Part shown: one piece after another, positions 1 to 9,376 of the stretch | Numbering within the stretch: the first letter of the stretch is position 1 | Layout of the letters: the number at the start of each line of letters is the position of its first letter | Origin: Acidobacteriota bacterium | GTDB taxonomy: Bacteria > Acidobacteriota > Terriglobia > Terriglobales > Acidobacteriaceae | Assembly (NCBI GenBank): GCA_021827845.1 | Contig: JAKAUB010000125.1 | Location: 1 to 35,204, forward strand | Direction: 5' to 3' | Length of the DNA stretch: 35,204 bases | Notes under the pieces: generated by a model | Told to the model about the DNA's origin: nothing | Databases searched by the model: none | Seen by the model: only the letters and a program-made list of their open reading frames with translations | Made by a program: the position numbers and the translations under genes

Positions 1-41
1 CACCGCGCAAAGCAGTGCCGCTTCGGCAGAAGGGAAGGAAA

Positions 42-2159
42 ATGCCCGCACTTCTGCTTGAGATTGGCATCGAAGAGATTCCCGCCGGGATGATTGCGCG
101 CGGAGAGTCGGAGCTGGTCCGCCGTATGGAAGATCTGCTGCGCCGCGAGCGGCTGGCCGGGGCAAATCTTCAGGTGACCGGCTACTCAACGCCGCGGCGT
201 CTGGCCGTGGTTGTGCGCGATGTGCTGCCGGCCCAGCTCGACGTGGAAGAAGAGATCGTCGGGCCTGCTGCGAAGATTGCCTTCAAGGATGGCGCGCCGG
301 CGCCGGCCGGCATCGCCTTTGCCAAAAAGAATGGCGTGGAGGTTACGGCGCTGCGTACGTTAGCAACGCCAAAAGGCGAGTATGTTGCGGTGAGACTGAC
401 GCGAACCGGCCAGAGCGCGCAGGAGTTTCTGCCGGCCGCGCTGGCGGGAGAGATTGCTGCCATCGCCTGGCCAAAAAATATGTACTGGCGCACTGGCAAG
501 CCGGAGCGGTTTGTGCGTCCGGTGCGCTGGCTGGTTGCGCTGCTGGATGAGCAGGTGCTGCCCGTCGAATTCGGCGGCGTGACTGCGGCCAACGTAACGT
601 TCGGGCATCGGGTGCTGCATGGGGACGCGCCTGTTCCGATTCGTACGCCGGAGAATTATGTCTCCGCGCTGCGGACGGCGTTTGTCGAGCCGGAGGTGGC
701 GACGCGGCGGCAGCGCATCCGCAAGGCGCTCGATGCTGTCACCCGTGAGATTCCCGGCGCGCACTGGCGCGAGGATGAGGCGCTGGTTGAAACCGTGACC
801 CATCTCACGGAGTGGCCGTCGGTCCTGCGGGGCAGCTTCGATGCGTCCTATCTTTCGCTGCCGCAAGAAGTGCTGGTGACCGTGATGCGGGACCACCAGA
901 AATATTTCGCGCTGGACGACGCCGCCGGAAACCTGGCGCCTGCATTCCTCACGGTGCTCAACACGACTGCGGATGCAAGCGGCGCGGCCATCATCCGCCA
1001 CGGCAACGAGCGCGTGCTGCGCGCACGCTTCAACGACGCGCGCTTTTTCTGGGATGTCGATCAGAAGGTTCCGCTGGCCGAGCGTGTGGAGCGGCTGAAG
1101 AGCGTCACCTTCCAGAAGGAGCTGGGCAGCTACTGGGACAAGACGCAGGCGGTGGTGGAGATTTGCGGCCGCCTGGCGGACGTGGCGATTACTGCGGGGA
1201 ACAAGAACAGCTCCGCCGGAATTCCGGTCATCGACCGGGATGCCCTGCTGCAGGCAGCGCTGCTCGCGAAGTGCGACCTGACCACGGACATGGTCAAGGA
1301 GTTTACCGAGCTGCAGGGAATTGTCGGCGGCCTGTACGCGCGGGCGCAGGGCCTGCCGGAGAAGACCGCGAATGCCATCTATTCGCAATACATGCCGGCA
1401 GCGGTCACGGACCCCATTCCCACGGGCGATGAAGCGATCCTGCTGGCGCTGGCCGACCGCATCCAGACGATTGCCGCGATGTTTCGCATCGGGCTGCAGC
1501 CTTCTGGATCGAAGGACCCGTTCGCACTGCGCCGCGCCGGGAATGGCATTGCGAAGATGATGGATTCGACGATCGCTGCCGTGCTGCGCGTGTCCGACCT
1601 GATCGCCGCTGCGATTCCCGGGAGCGAATTGGCGCTGCGCGAGCAGGTCCTCGCTTTTTTGCGGGAGCGCGTCGCCTACTATCTCACCGACGTGCTGGCA
1701 ATTCCGCGCGATTGCGTGGACGCGGCCATGGCATCCGGTTTCGATGACGTCGCTGACTGCCGCGCGCGGGCGCAGGCCGTAGCGGCCATGCTGGGCTCCG
1801 AGGATTTTCTGGCCGTCAGCGCCGCGTTCAAGCGCATCGCCAACATTCTGGAGCAGGCGGTGCAGGTCGGTGAAACCTTCCACTCCGCGCCGGCTGAAAG
1901 CCTGTTCACGGCAGATGCCGAGAAGCATCTCTATCGTCGGGCGATGGTCGTGTCGGGGGAGATGGGAAATCTTCGAGACCATGGACAAAGCCTGCAGAAG
2001 ATCGCTACGCTGCGCGCGCCCACGGACGCGTTCTTTGACTCCGTAATGGTCATGGATCCCGATCGCGAGATTCGCGCAAACCGTCTGGCGCTGCTCGAAC
2101 AGCTTCGAAAGGATTTCAGCAAGATCGGGGATTTTTCGCTGATTGCGCCGCGCGGCTAG
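42..2159 (+). CDS. glyS: Glycyl-tRNA synthetase beta subunit
   Basis: MPALLLEIGIEEIPAGM N-terminus, plus FGHRVLHGD, VLVTVMRDHQKYFAL and ADRIQTIAAMFRIGLQPSGSKDPFALRR motifs typical of GlyS. ATG at 42 follows the purine-rich RBS agaagggaagga; the ORF track starts upstream at 15. Confidence 0.96.
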   Translation: MPALLLEIGIEEIPAGMIARGESELVRRMEDLLRRERLAGANLQVTGYSTPRRLAVVVRDVLPAQLDVEEEIVGPAAKIAFKDGAPAPAGIAFAKKNGVEVTALRTLATPKGEYVAVRLTRTGQSAQEFLPAALAGEIAAIAWPKNMYWRTGKPERFVRPVRWLVALLDEQVLPVEFGGVTAANVTFGHRVLHGDAPVPIRTPENYVSALRTAFVEPEVATRRQRIRKALDAVTREIPGAHWREDEALVETVTHLTEWPSVLRGSFDASYLSLPQEVLVTVMRDHQKYFALDDAAGNLAPAFLTVLNTTADASGAAIIRHGNERVLRARFNDARFFWDVDQKVPLAERVERLKSVTFQKELGSYWDKTQAVVEICGRLADVAITAGNKNSSAGIPVIDRDALLQAALLAKCDLTTDMVKEFTELQGIVGGLYARAQGLPEKTANAIYSQYMPAAVTDPIPTGDEAILLALADRIQTIAAMFRIGLQPSGSKDPFALRRAGNGIAKMMDSTIAAVLRVSDLIAAAIPGSELALREQVLAFLRERVAYYLTDVLAIPRDCVDAAMASGFDDVADCRARAQAVAAMLGSEDFLAVSAAFKRIANILEQAVQVGETFHSAPAESLFTADAEKHLYRRAMVVSGEMGNLRDHGQSLQKIATLRAPTDAFFDSVMVMDPDREIRANRLALLEQLRKDFSKIGDFSLIAPRG

Positions 2160-2758
2160 TTCAGCTTCTGCAGCCGGGCGATCAGCTTCTGCGCCAGGCT
2201 CTCGTCGCTTTCCGTCCACAGCAGGCGCGTCTCAATGGCGCAGTGTTTTTCGATAGACTTGGTCAGATCCACCAGGCGCTCCACGTTTTGCTGAATATGA
2301 AGCTGGCCTTCTTCGTCGAGCGGAACGTCTTCCCATAAAAACGGCGTGTCCAGGCCAAGATCGATGCGAACATGGCCGTCCTGCGCGTATGTTCCTCCGT
2401 CAAACTCCGGGCCGAAGCCGGTGACTCGCGCGATGTGTGGAAGGTCGCGCCAGACCGGGTCCATCAGACCATCGGTGTCGGGGTGCCACAGGCGCCAGGG
2501 CACTTCGAACTCATACGCTGCGTCTTCGTGAAGCATCTCTGTGCATTCGGCCACGGCGGCTTCGGGCGTCTCAGCTTCCTCGGCCGTCTGCCCGTAGACG
2601 CGCTGAAAGCTGGGCGACTGCTGCCAGTCCAGCGGGTACACAGTCGCGGCGTGGACGCGCGGCTCCGGGAACTGCTCAATGATGAGCGCAAGCTTTTCCG
2701 GCAGCGCGGCAAAGCGAAAGTTCGGGAACCAGAGGCTCAGATAGAGAGGGTCGGCCAT
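2156..2758 (-). CDS. Conserved hypothetical protein (MADPLYLSLWFPNFRF...), probably lineage-restricted
   Basis: Long ORF in the gap between glyS and the lptC/A gene with a plausible acidic globular sequence. Start at 2758 or 2767; the upstream extension to 2866 would overlap the divergent lptC/A gene. Confidence 0.75.
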   Translation of the reverse strand: MADPLYLSLWFPNFRFAALPEKLALIIEQFPEPRVHAATVYPLDWQQSPSFQRVYGQTAEEAETPEAAVAECTEMLHEDAAYEFEVPWRLWHPDTDGLMDPVWRDLPHIARVTGFGPEFDGGTYAQDGHVRIDLGLDTPFLWEDVPLDEEGQLHIQQNVERLVDLTKSIEKHCAIETRLLWTESDESLAQKLIARLQKLN

Positions 2759-2814
2759 CTCTTCCATTCTAGCGAGACAGCCCCGGGCGGGCGGGCGATG
2801 AGAAGATTGAAGGC

Positions 2815-5202
2815 ATGGCGTGGACGGTAGAAAGGCTGCGGCGGATCCTCGTCGCGCTTGCGGCACTGCTGGTGTTGGTGCTGGCCGGTTCCGTCCTTTA
2901 TGGCCGCTGGCGGCTGCGCCGCGCCACGCAGGACCTTCCCGCCCGGCTAGGGCTGCAGATTCAGCAGTCCACGCAGGGCTTTGTGCTGTCGAAGTCCGAG
3001 GGTGGCCGGCCCTTGTTCACGCTGCGGGCTTCGCGGGCGGTTCAGTTTAAGGCCGGCAGCCGGGTCGTGCTGCATCAGGTGCACATCGATCTCTATAACC
3101 AAAGCACCGGCGTGCCGGACACGATCTCCGGCGACAAATTCGATTACGATCCTCATGGGCAGATTGTCAGTTCCAGCGGCGAAGCGCGCATCGTGCTGCA
3201 TTCCAGCGATTCTACGGGCGGCCATACGCAGCCGCCGGTCCAGCTGGTCACCCACGATCTGACGTTTAACCAGAAGAGCGGAGTGGCGGCCTGCAGCGGC
3301 TTGGTAACGTTTGCTACCGGCAGGGCCAGCGGTCAGGCCGTGGGCGCCACCTACGATGCCAAACAGGCGCGGCTGGTACTCGAGTCGCAGATTGTGTTTC
3401 GCGCCAATATGAGCAGCGGACCCGCCGTGGTGCAGGCGACGCACGCTGTCTACGACCGGAAAGAGAGTGCAGTGCAGTTGGCGCAGCCCCGGTTTGTGTC
3501 AGGGAGCGGTTCGCAGCGGAGTCATGGCTCCGCCAGCGCCGCGCTGGTGGCTTTGCGGCCCGACCACACGGCGCGTCACCTGGACGCCACTGGCGCCGTA
3601 GACCTTTTCAGCGCCAACGGCGCACACATCCAGGCGCCTTCGCTGCAACTGGACCTGAGCGATGCAAGCCGCCCCCAGCATGCCAGCTTCACGGGCGGCG
3701 TGCATTTGGAGCAGACGCAGAAGGACGGCGAGACATCTGGACAGGCGACCACCATGCAAGTGGCCTTCAACACCCAGGGCCACGCCACGACGGCGAACCT
3801 GGCGGGCGCTGTGCGCCTGGATCAGACGATTGGATCTGGGACTGCGACCTCTGTGCGCCATCTGGTCAGCCGGCAGCTGATGCTGCACCTGACCGGAGCA
3901 GCGACGAATACCCTGCAAAGCGCGGATGCCACCGGCGACGCGGCGATGCGGGTGGTGGATGGCAGCGGCACCAAGCGTCGGCGAAGCTCGGTCGCCGCGC
4001 AAAAATTGCATATGCAGTTTGCCGGCAGGGACGAGCTGCGAACGCTGACCGGGCAACAGCAGACGCGGCTTACACTGCGCGCGGCGGACGGCACCACCGA
4101 TACCAGCACCGGGGATTTGCTTACGGTCGATATGCAGCCCCGTGTGGGCAAGCCGGCCCATCCTTCGAGCGGGCCGGGCATCACGGGGCAGCAGATTGCA
4201 AGCGCCGTCCAGACGGGCCATGTAGTGCTGCAGCAGATTCCGCCAGAGGGAACGGGGTCCACAGACTCATCTGGGATTTCAACCGCGACCGCCGCGCGGG
4301 CGGTGTATCACGGAGCTACCGAAACCCTCACGTTGACGGGGGATCCGGTGTTTCACGACTCACAGCTTGTGATGAACGCCGCTCAGATGACGGTGGAGCG
4401 CACGAGCGGCGATGTAACCGCGGCAGGAGGCGTGCAGACAACGCTGCTGCGGGCGGCGAAGGGCGCACCGCATGCGGCCGCTCCCAACGCTGGCAACAAT
4501 CTTTTCGGCGGAGATCAGCCGGGACACATTATTGCTGAGCATGCCGTGCTGCACCATGCAAGCGGCGATGCGCTCTTTACCGGCCGGGCGCGGTTGTGGC
4601 AAGGGGCGGACTCCATCGAAGCGCCGCAGATTGCAATCTCGCAAAAGACGCGGTTGCTGACGGCCTCCGGGCCCGCGGCCTGCGCGGCCACGTGCGTTTC
4701 GGCAACCTTCCTCGGCACCCAAAATGCTTCGGGCGCTAAAAGCAACGCGCCGCCAAACGCGGCTCCGCCGCAGGTCTTCCACGTGGTGAGCGCCAAGCTG
4801 GTGTATTCCGACGCTGAGCGGCAGGCATCCTTTACTGGCGGCGTGACCGTGACTGGAACGCTGGGCGTCCTGAAGACGCGGCAAGCGACGCTTCTGCTGG
4901 CGTCGGCGACAACGTCCAAAGGACAGGCGGGGCCAATGAGCGTCAGCAAAATGACGGCCCGGGGCGGCGTTCGACTGCTGCAGCCCGGCCGCATTGCAAA
5001 CGGCGAGCACCTTGTCTACGCCGCGGAAGACGGCCGCTTCACGCTGACCGGAACTCCGGCCGCGCCGCCCAAAGTGTCTGATGCGGAACATGGCACAGTG
5101 AGCGGCCGCAAGCTTACCTTCTACACCGGTACGCAGGAGATAATGGTGACAGGCGCGCCGGGCCGCCCGGCCGAAACACACACGACGGTGCCAAAAAAAT
5201 AA
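2815..5202 (+). CDS. LPS export periplasmic protein, LptC-like N-terminus plus extended LptA/OstA-like repeats
   Basis: N-terminal TM ([21 protein letters not shown]), LptC-like [26 protein letters not shown]...ISGDKFDYD, then repeated OstA-like units (e.g. [48 protein letters not shown]). Stop overlaps the lptB start (TAATG). Confidence 0.82.
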   Translation: MAWTVERLRRILVALAALLVLVLAGSVLYGRWRLRRATQDLPARLGLQIQQSTQGFVLSKSEGGRPLFTLRASRAVQFKAGSRVVLHQVHIDLYNQSTGVPDTISGDKFDYDPHGQIVSSSGEARIVLHSSDSTGGHTQPPVQLVTHDLTFNQKSGVAACSGLVTFATGRASGQAVGATYDAKQARLVLESQIVFRANMSSGPAVVQATHAVYDRKESAVQLAQPRFVSGSGSQRSHGSASAALVALRPDHTARHLDATGAVDLFSANGAHIQAPSLQLDLSDASRPQHASFTGGVHLEQTQKDGETSGQATTMQVAFNTQGHATTANLAGAVRLDQTIGSGTATSVRHLVSRQLMLHLTGAATNTLQSADATGDAAMRVVDGSGTKRRRSSVAAQKLHMQFAGRDELRTLTGQQQTRLTLRAADGTTDTSTGDLLTVDMQPRVGKPAHPSSGPGITGQQIASAVQTGHVVLQQIPPEGTGSTDSSGISTATAARAVYHGATETLTLTGDPVFHDSQLVMNAAQMTVERTSGDVTAAGGVQTTLLRAAKGAPHAAAPNAGNNLFGGDQPGHIIAEHAVLHHASGDALFTGRARLWQGADSIEAPQIAISQKTRLLTASGPAACAATCVSATFLGTQNASGAKSNAPPNAAPPQVFHVVSAKLVYSDAERQASFTGGVTVTGTLGVLKTRQATLLLASATTSKGQAGPMSVSKMTARGGVRLLQPGRIANGEHLVYAAEDGRFTLTGTPAAPPKVSDAEHGTVSGRKLTFYTGTQEIMVTGAPGRPAETHTTVPKK

Positions 5203-5927
5203 TGCAGCTTAGAACCGACCAGTTGGCCAAGCATTATCGCGGACGGCAGGTGGTCCGCGGCGTCAGCCTTGCGATCAACAAAGGGGAAGTGGTCGGCCTG
5301 CTGGGCCCGAACGGCGCCGGCAAAACCACCAGCTTCTATATGATCGTCGGCCTGGTACAGCCGGACTCCGGGCGCGTACTGGTCGGCGATACCGACATCA
5401 CCCGGCTTCCCATGTATCTGCGGGCGCGCAACTTCGGCATCAGCTACCTGCCGCAGGAGCCGTCGGTTTTCCGCAAGCTGACGGTGGAAGAGAACATTCT
5501 GGCGGTGCTTGAAACGCAGCCCGGAGGATGGGAGAAGCGTCGCGCCCGCATGGAGCGCTTGATTGAACAACTGAGCCTGGGCCATGTCCGCAATACGCGC
5601 GGCTATGCGTTGTCAGGCGGCGAACGGCGGCGCGTGGAGATTGCGCGCTGCCTTTGCATTGAGCCGAACTTTATTCTGCTGGACGAGCCCTTCTCCGGCA
5701 TCGATCCCATCGCCGTGCATGACCTGCAGGACATTATTTTTGACCTGAAAGCCAGCGGCTACGGGGTGCTGATTACCGACCATAACGTACGCGAAACACT
5801 GGCAGTTACCGATCGTGCGTACATCATTAATGAAGGCCGCATCTTCCGCTCCGGCACGCCGGTTGAGCTGGGCCGCGACCCGGAGGTGCGCCGGGTCTAT
5901 CTGGGCGAAGGCTTCACCCTGGGCTAA
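5202..5927 (+). CDS. lptB: LPS export ABC transporter ATP-binding protein
   Basis: Walker [10 protein letters not shown], signature [15 protein letters not shown], Walker [17 protein letters not shown]; location between the lptC/A-like gene and rpoN. Confidence 0.97.
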   Translation: MQLRTDQLAKHYRGRQVVRGVSLAINKGEVVGLLGPNGAGKTTSFYMIVGLVQPDSGRVLVGDTDITRLPMYLRARNFGISYLPQEPSVFRKLTVEENILAVLETQPGGWEKRRARMERLIEQLSLGHVRNTRGYALSGGERRRVEIARCLCIEPNFILLDEPFSGIDPIAVHDLQDIIFDLKASGYGVLITDHNVRETLAVTDRAYIINEGRIFRSGTPVELGRDPEVRRVYLGEGFTLG

Positions 5928-5930
5928 CTG

Positions 5931-5949
5931 CGCAGATGCGGCATCTGCG
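5931..5949. repeat. Perfect palindrome CGCAGATGC-G-GCATCTGCG between lptB and rpoN
   Basis: 9-bp arms around one central base, beginning 3 nt after the lptB stop codon. No T-tract follows. Confidence 0.6.
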
Positions 5950-6032
5950 GTCGGCGGTGACATTTCCCGCATGCAATTGGCTTGCCGTTGTACACTAAGC
6001 CCAACCTAAGCAACTATTGGAATTTCACTGCC

Positions 6033-7709
6033 ATGGCTCTCCTGCAACCGAGGCTGAATCTTAAGGTCGCCCAAAAACAGGTCCTGACCCCAGGCCTGGT
6101 GCAGATGGTGAGCCTGCTTGCGTTGAATAAGCAGGAATTGAAGGAGATGATCGACGCCGAGATTCTGGAAAATCCGGTGCTCGAGGAGCTGGAAGAGTCT
6201 GTCCCTCTGATTGATGAGGTCCGCACGCCGGAAGAGGCCGCGCCGCCCGCCGAGGATAAAAAGGAAGATCCGTTCGACGAGATCGACTTCGGTTCCTACT
6301 TTCAGGACTATCTCGATCCGGGGTATCGCACGCCGGAAAGCAGCGAAATCAGCGAGCGGCCCTCCTTTGAAAACTTCCTTTCAAAATCCACCACACTCAC
6401 AGATCACCTGATGTGGCAGCTTGGTTCCGTTCACCTGGAGGAACCGGTGCGACAGGCGGCGGAGCTGGTGATCGGCAATCTGAATGAAGATGGCTATCTG
6501 ACGGCGAGCGATGACGAGCTGCTGGCCACATTGATGCAGGATCCATCCGGGGCGGGAGTCGCGCAAATGCCGCCGCGCCGTGATCCGGTCTCCCACGCCG
6601 CGCAGAACGGACATGAGACGCTTGCCATTGCCGCGTCCGCTGACGAAACGCCCTCCAGCGATGCAGCGAAGTCCGCCGAGGCCGCACTGCAGGCGCCCCC
6701 GGCATTGCGCCGGGCGCTGCAGGAGGCGCTGGAACTTGTGCGCGGGTTCGACCCTGCCGGCATCGGGGCACGCGATCTGCGGGAATGCCTGCTGATGCAA
6801 CTGGATGTTCGGGCCGCGGAGCTGGCGCGCATTGCGGCTGCGCCGGGTGCGGTTTTACAGCCGACTGCTGAAGAGATAGAAGACGGTGCTGTCAGCGGAG
6901 AAGCGATTCTGGTGCTGGCGCGCCGCATCATCGACGAATTTCTAAACCATCTGCTGAAGCGCGATCTGCGCGAGCTGACGCGGTTGACCGCCAGCAAACA
7001 GCCCACCGTGCAGGCAGCCATTGACCTGATCCGGACACTCGACCCGAAACCCGGTCAGCGCTACAACCGGGAGCAGCCGCGCCTGATTGAACCTGATGTG
7101 GCCTTCGTCAAGCGCGATGACCAGTTCGTCATCCTCATTAACGATGAAGAGATTCCCACGCTGCGGCTGAACCATGGCTATCGCCGCATGCTGTCGCAGG
7201 AAGGCACCGAGCGCGAGGTGCGCGATTACGTGAAAGAGCGCTACCGCTCGGCCATCCAGTTGATGCGCAATATTGAGCAGCGCAAGAACACGATTCTGCG
7301 CACGTGCGAGGTTATCGTCCGCCGCCAGCGCGACTTTCTGGAACAGGGTGTGGATGCGCTGCGGCCCATGATGATTAAAGAAGTGGCGGAAGAGATCGGC
7401 GTGCACGCCTCGACCGTGAGCCGCGCCGTCGCCAACAAATATGCCCACACGCCGCAGGGCGTATTTGAACTGCGCTTCTTTTTCTCCGAGGGCGTGAACG
7501 GGCCGGAGGGCGCCGATACGCCACTGCTGCTGCTGAAGCGTAAGGTGAAGAAGATGATTGAGGAAGAAGATTCCACCAAGCCGCTGACCGATGACGCCAT
7601 CGCTGCGTTGCTGCAGGCGCAGGGAATTGCCGTCAACCGGCGCACCGTGGCCAAGTATCGCGAAGATCTTGGGATTCCCAGTACGCATCAGCGCCGCGTG
7701 CGCATCTGA
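6033..7709 (+). CDS. rpoN: RNA polymerase sigma-54 factor
   Basis: N-terminal Gln/Leu-rich region I (LNLKVAQKQVLTPGLVQMVSLLALNKQEL), HTH VAEEIGVHASTVSRAVANKYAHTPQGVFELRFFFSEG, and RpoN box NRRTVAKYREDLGIPSTHQRR. The ORF track opens at 5982; ATG 6033 fits homology better. Confidence 0.97.
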   Translation: MALLQPRLNLKVAQKQVLTPGLVQMVSLLALNKQELKEMIDAEILENPVLEELEESVPLIDEVRTPEEAAPPAEDKKEDPFDEIDFGSYFQDYLDPGYRTPESSEISERPSFENFLSKSTTLTDHLMWQLGSVHLEEPVRQAAELVIGNLNEDGYLTASDDELLATLMQDPSGAGVAQMPPRRDPVSHAAQNGHETLAIAASADETPSSDAAKSAEAALQAPPALRRALQEALELVRGFDPAGIGARDLRECLLMQLDVRAAELARIAAAPGAVLQPTAEEIEDGAVSGEAILVLARRIIDEFLNHLLKRDLRELTRLTASKQPTVQAAIDLIRTLDPKPGQRYNREQPRLIEPDVAFVKRDDQFVILINDEEIPTLRLNHGYRRMLSQEGTEREVRDYVKERYRSAIQLMRNIEQRKNTILRTCEVIVRRQRDFLEQGVDALRPMMIKEVAEEIGVHASTVSRAVANKYAHTPQGVFELRFFFSEGVNGPEGADTPLLLLKRKVKKMIEEEDSTKPLTDDAIAALLQAQGIAVNRRTVAKYREDLGIPSTHQRRVRI

Positions 7710-7745
7710 ACAAAGAAACGATCATTCAGGGGGGAAGACGCAGCG

Positions 7746-8309
7746 ATGGAAGCCGAACTCACAGGGCGAAAGATTACGCTCACGCCGCAGCTTCGTAAGC
7801 TCGCCAATGAGGGACTCGCGCGGATTGAGCGCGTGGTCGGACACGGCGCCAGCGCCCATGTAATTCTCAGCTCGCAAAAGCATCGTGAGATTGCCGAAGT
7901 GACCATCGCCGCGCGCCACCACACGGTCGTCGGGTTGGCGGAGGCGGCGCAGCTCGATGTCGCGCTGCGGACCGCGCTTGAAAAGGCGGAGAAGCAGGCG
8001 CTGCGGCATAAGAAGATGCGCGTCGAAAAGAAGCGCCAGAGTCAGACCATCCGGACAAAGGAACCAGCCGTTGCGCCGCCTGCCCCATCGCGCTCCGCAG
8101 CTGCACCGGCACGAGGCAAAAAGCGGGCGGGCCTCCATATCGTTCCCAATCCTGAAGCATTGGCCGACGCGCCGATGACGCTGGAAGAGGCGGTCAAGGA
8201 GGCGGAATCGCGGAACCAGGAAGTGTTTGTGTTCCGGGATTTGTCGGGCCACGTAAAGGTGCTGCACTGTGCGGGCGACGGAATTGTGCGCCTGATCGAA
8301 GTTCCGTAA
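7746..8309 (+). CDS. hpf: Ribosome hibernation-promoting factor, long form
   Basis: N-terminal S30AE-like MEAELTGRKITLTPQLRKLANEGLARIERVVG; C-terminal APMTLEEAVKEAESRNQEVFVFRDLSGHVKVLHCAGDGIVRLIE tail; sits between rpoN and rapZ. Confidence 0.93.
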   Translation: MEAELTGRKITLTPQLRKLANEGLARIERVVGHGASAHVILSSQKHREIAEVTIAARHHTVVGLAEAAQLDVALRTALEKAEKQALRHKKMRVEKKRQSQTIRTKEPAVAPPAPSRSAAAPARGKKRAGLHIVPNPEALADAPMTLEEAVKEAESRNQEVFVFRDLSGHVKVLHCAGDGIVRLIEVP

Positions 8310-8327
8310 TCTTCTCTGCAGAGAGCC

Positions 8328-9365
8328 ATGAAACCGACAAAGAGTGGAAAGCGGCCCGTCACAACCAAGCGGCGGCCGCCGTCTGGCTCCAAAGACGGCC
8401 CCGCCGCAGCCGAAACCACCGCCGGTGCGCCGGACCGTCGCGGGCGTTCGCGCGCTGCTGCTAAACGGCCACTTTCAGAAAATGAACTCGTAATCCTGAC
8501 GGGCTTGTCGGGCTCGGGCAAGTTGTCGGCGCTCAAAGCGTTTGAAGATATCGGCTATTATGCCGTCGACAATCTGCCAATCGATCTGATTCCACATTTT
8601 GCGGACCTGATCCGGCAGTCGCCGGAGATCAGCCGCGCAGCCCTGGTGGTCGATGTTCGCGAGGGGGCGCAGCTCGACCGGTTTCCAAAGATCCTCAAAA
8701 AGATTCGCCAGACAACTTCGACACGCCTGCTGTTTCTTGAAGCATCCGACGAAGCGCTGATGCGCCGCTTTTCTGAAACACGCCGTCCGCACCCGCTGAG
8801 CCGTCTGGAAAGCATCCGCCGGTCCATCTCCTCGGAGCGTGCGTTGCTTGAACCGCTGCGCAATCTGGCGGACGTTTGTCTCGACACGACCAACTTCAAT
8901 GTTCATGAGCTGCGCGCGCACATCAACGGATTCTTTTACGACGAGAGCAACGACAAGCATCTGCTGGTCTCGACCATAAGCTTCGGCTACAAAAATGGTG
9001 TTCCGCAAGAGGCCGACCTGGTCTTTGACGTGCGCTTTTTGCCGAATCCCCACTTCATTCCAGAGTTCCGCCCGATGACCGGTCAGGATGCGAAAGTCGT
9101 CCAGTACATCAGCCGGTTTCCCGAGACGCGGGAATTTATCCAGAAGGTGCATGACCTGCTGCTCTTTCTGCTGCCGCATTATGTGCAGGAGGGTAAAAGC
9201 TATCTCAGCGTCGCCTTCGGGTGCACGGGTGGCCAGCACCGCTCCGTCATGATTGCGGAACGCATGCAGGAGCTGCTGCAGCGCGATGGCTATAAGGTGA
9301 AGGCGATCCACCGGGACATGCCGCGTTCCGGTGCCGAGAGCAGCCACGCCGCGTCCCACGCCTAG
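8328..9365 (+). CDS. rapZ: RapZ/YvcJ-family nucleotide-binding protein
   Basis: ILTGLSGSGKLSALKAFEDIGYYAVDNLPIDLI N-terminus and C-terminal YLSVAFGCTGGQHRSVMIAERM signature. Confidence 0.95.
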   Translation: MKPTKSGKRPVTTKRRPPSGSKDGPAAAETTAGAPDRRGRSRAAAKRPLSENELVILTGLSGSGKLSALKAFEDIGYYAVDNLPIDLIPHFADLIRQSPEISRAALVVDVREGAQLDRFPKILKKIRQTTSTRLLFLEASDEALMRRFSETRRPHPLSRLESIRRSISSERALLEPLRNLADVCLDTTNFNVHELRAHINGFFYDESNDKHLLVSTISFGYKNGVPQEADLVFDVRFLPNPHFIPEFRPMTGQDAKVVQYISRFPETREFIQKVHDLLLFLLPHYVQEGKSYLSVAFGCTGGQHRSVMIAERMQELLQRDGYKVKAIHRDMPRSGAESSHAASHA

Positions 9366-9376
9366 CTCCGCCGTCT

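Noticed and set aside
360-2219. 619-aa - strand ORF antisense to glyS
   Set aside because: glyS is unambiguous on the + strand. The antisense translation is Arg/Gln/His-rich with no recognisable domain, a typical high-GC shadow ORF.
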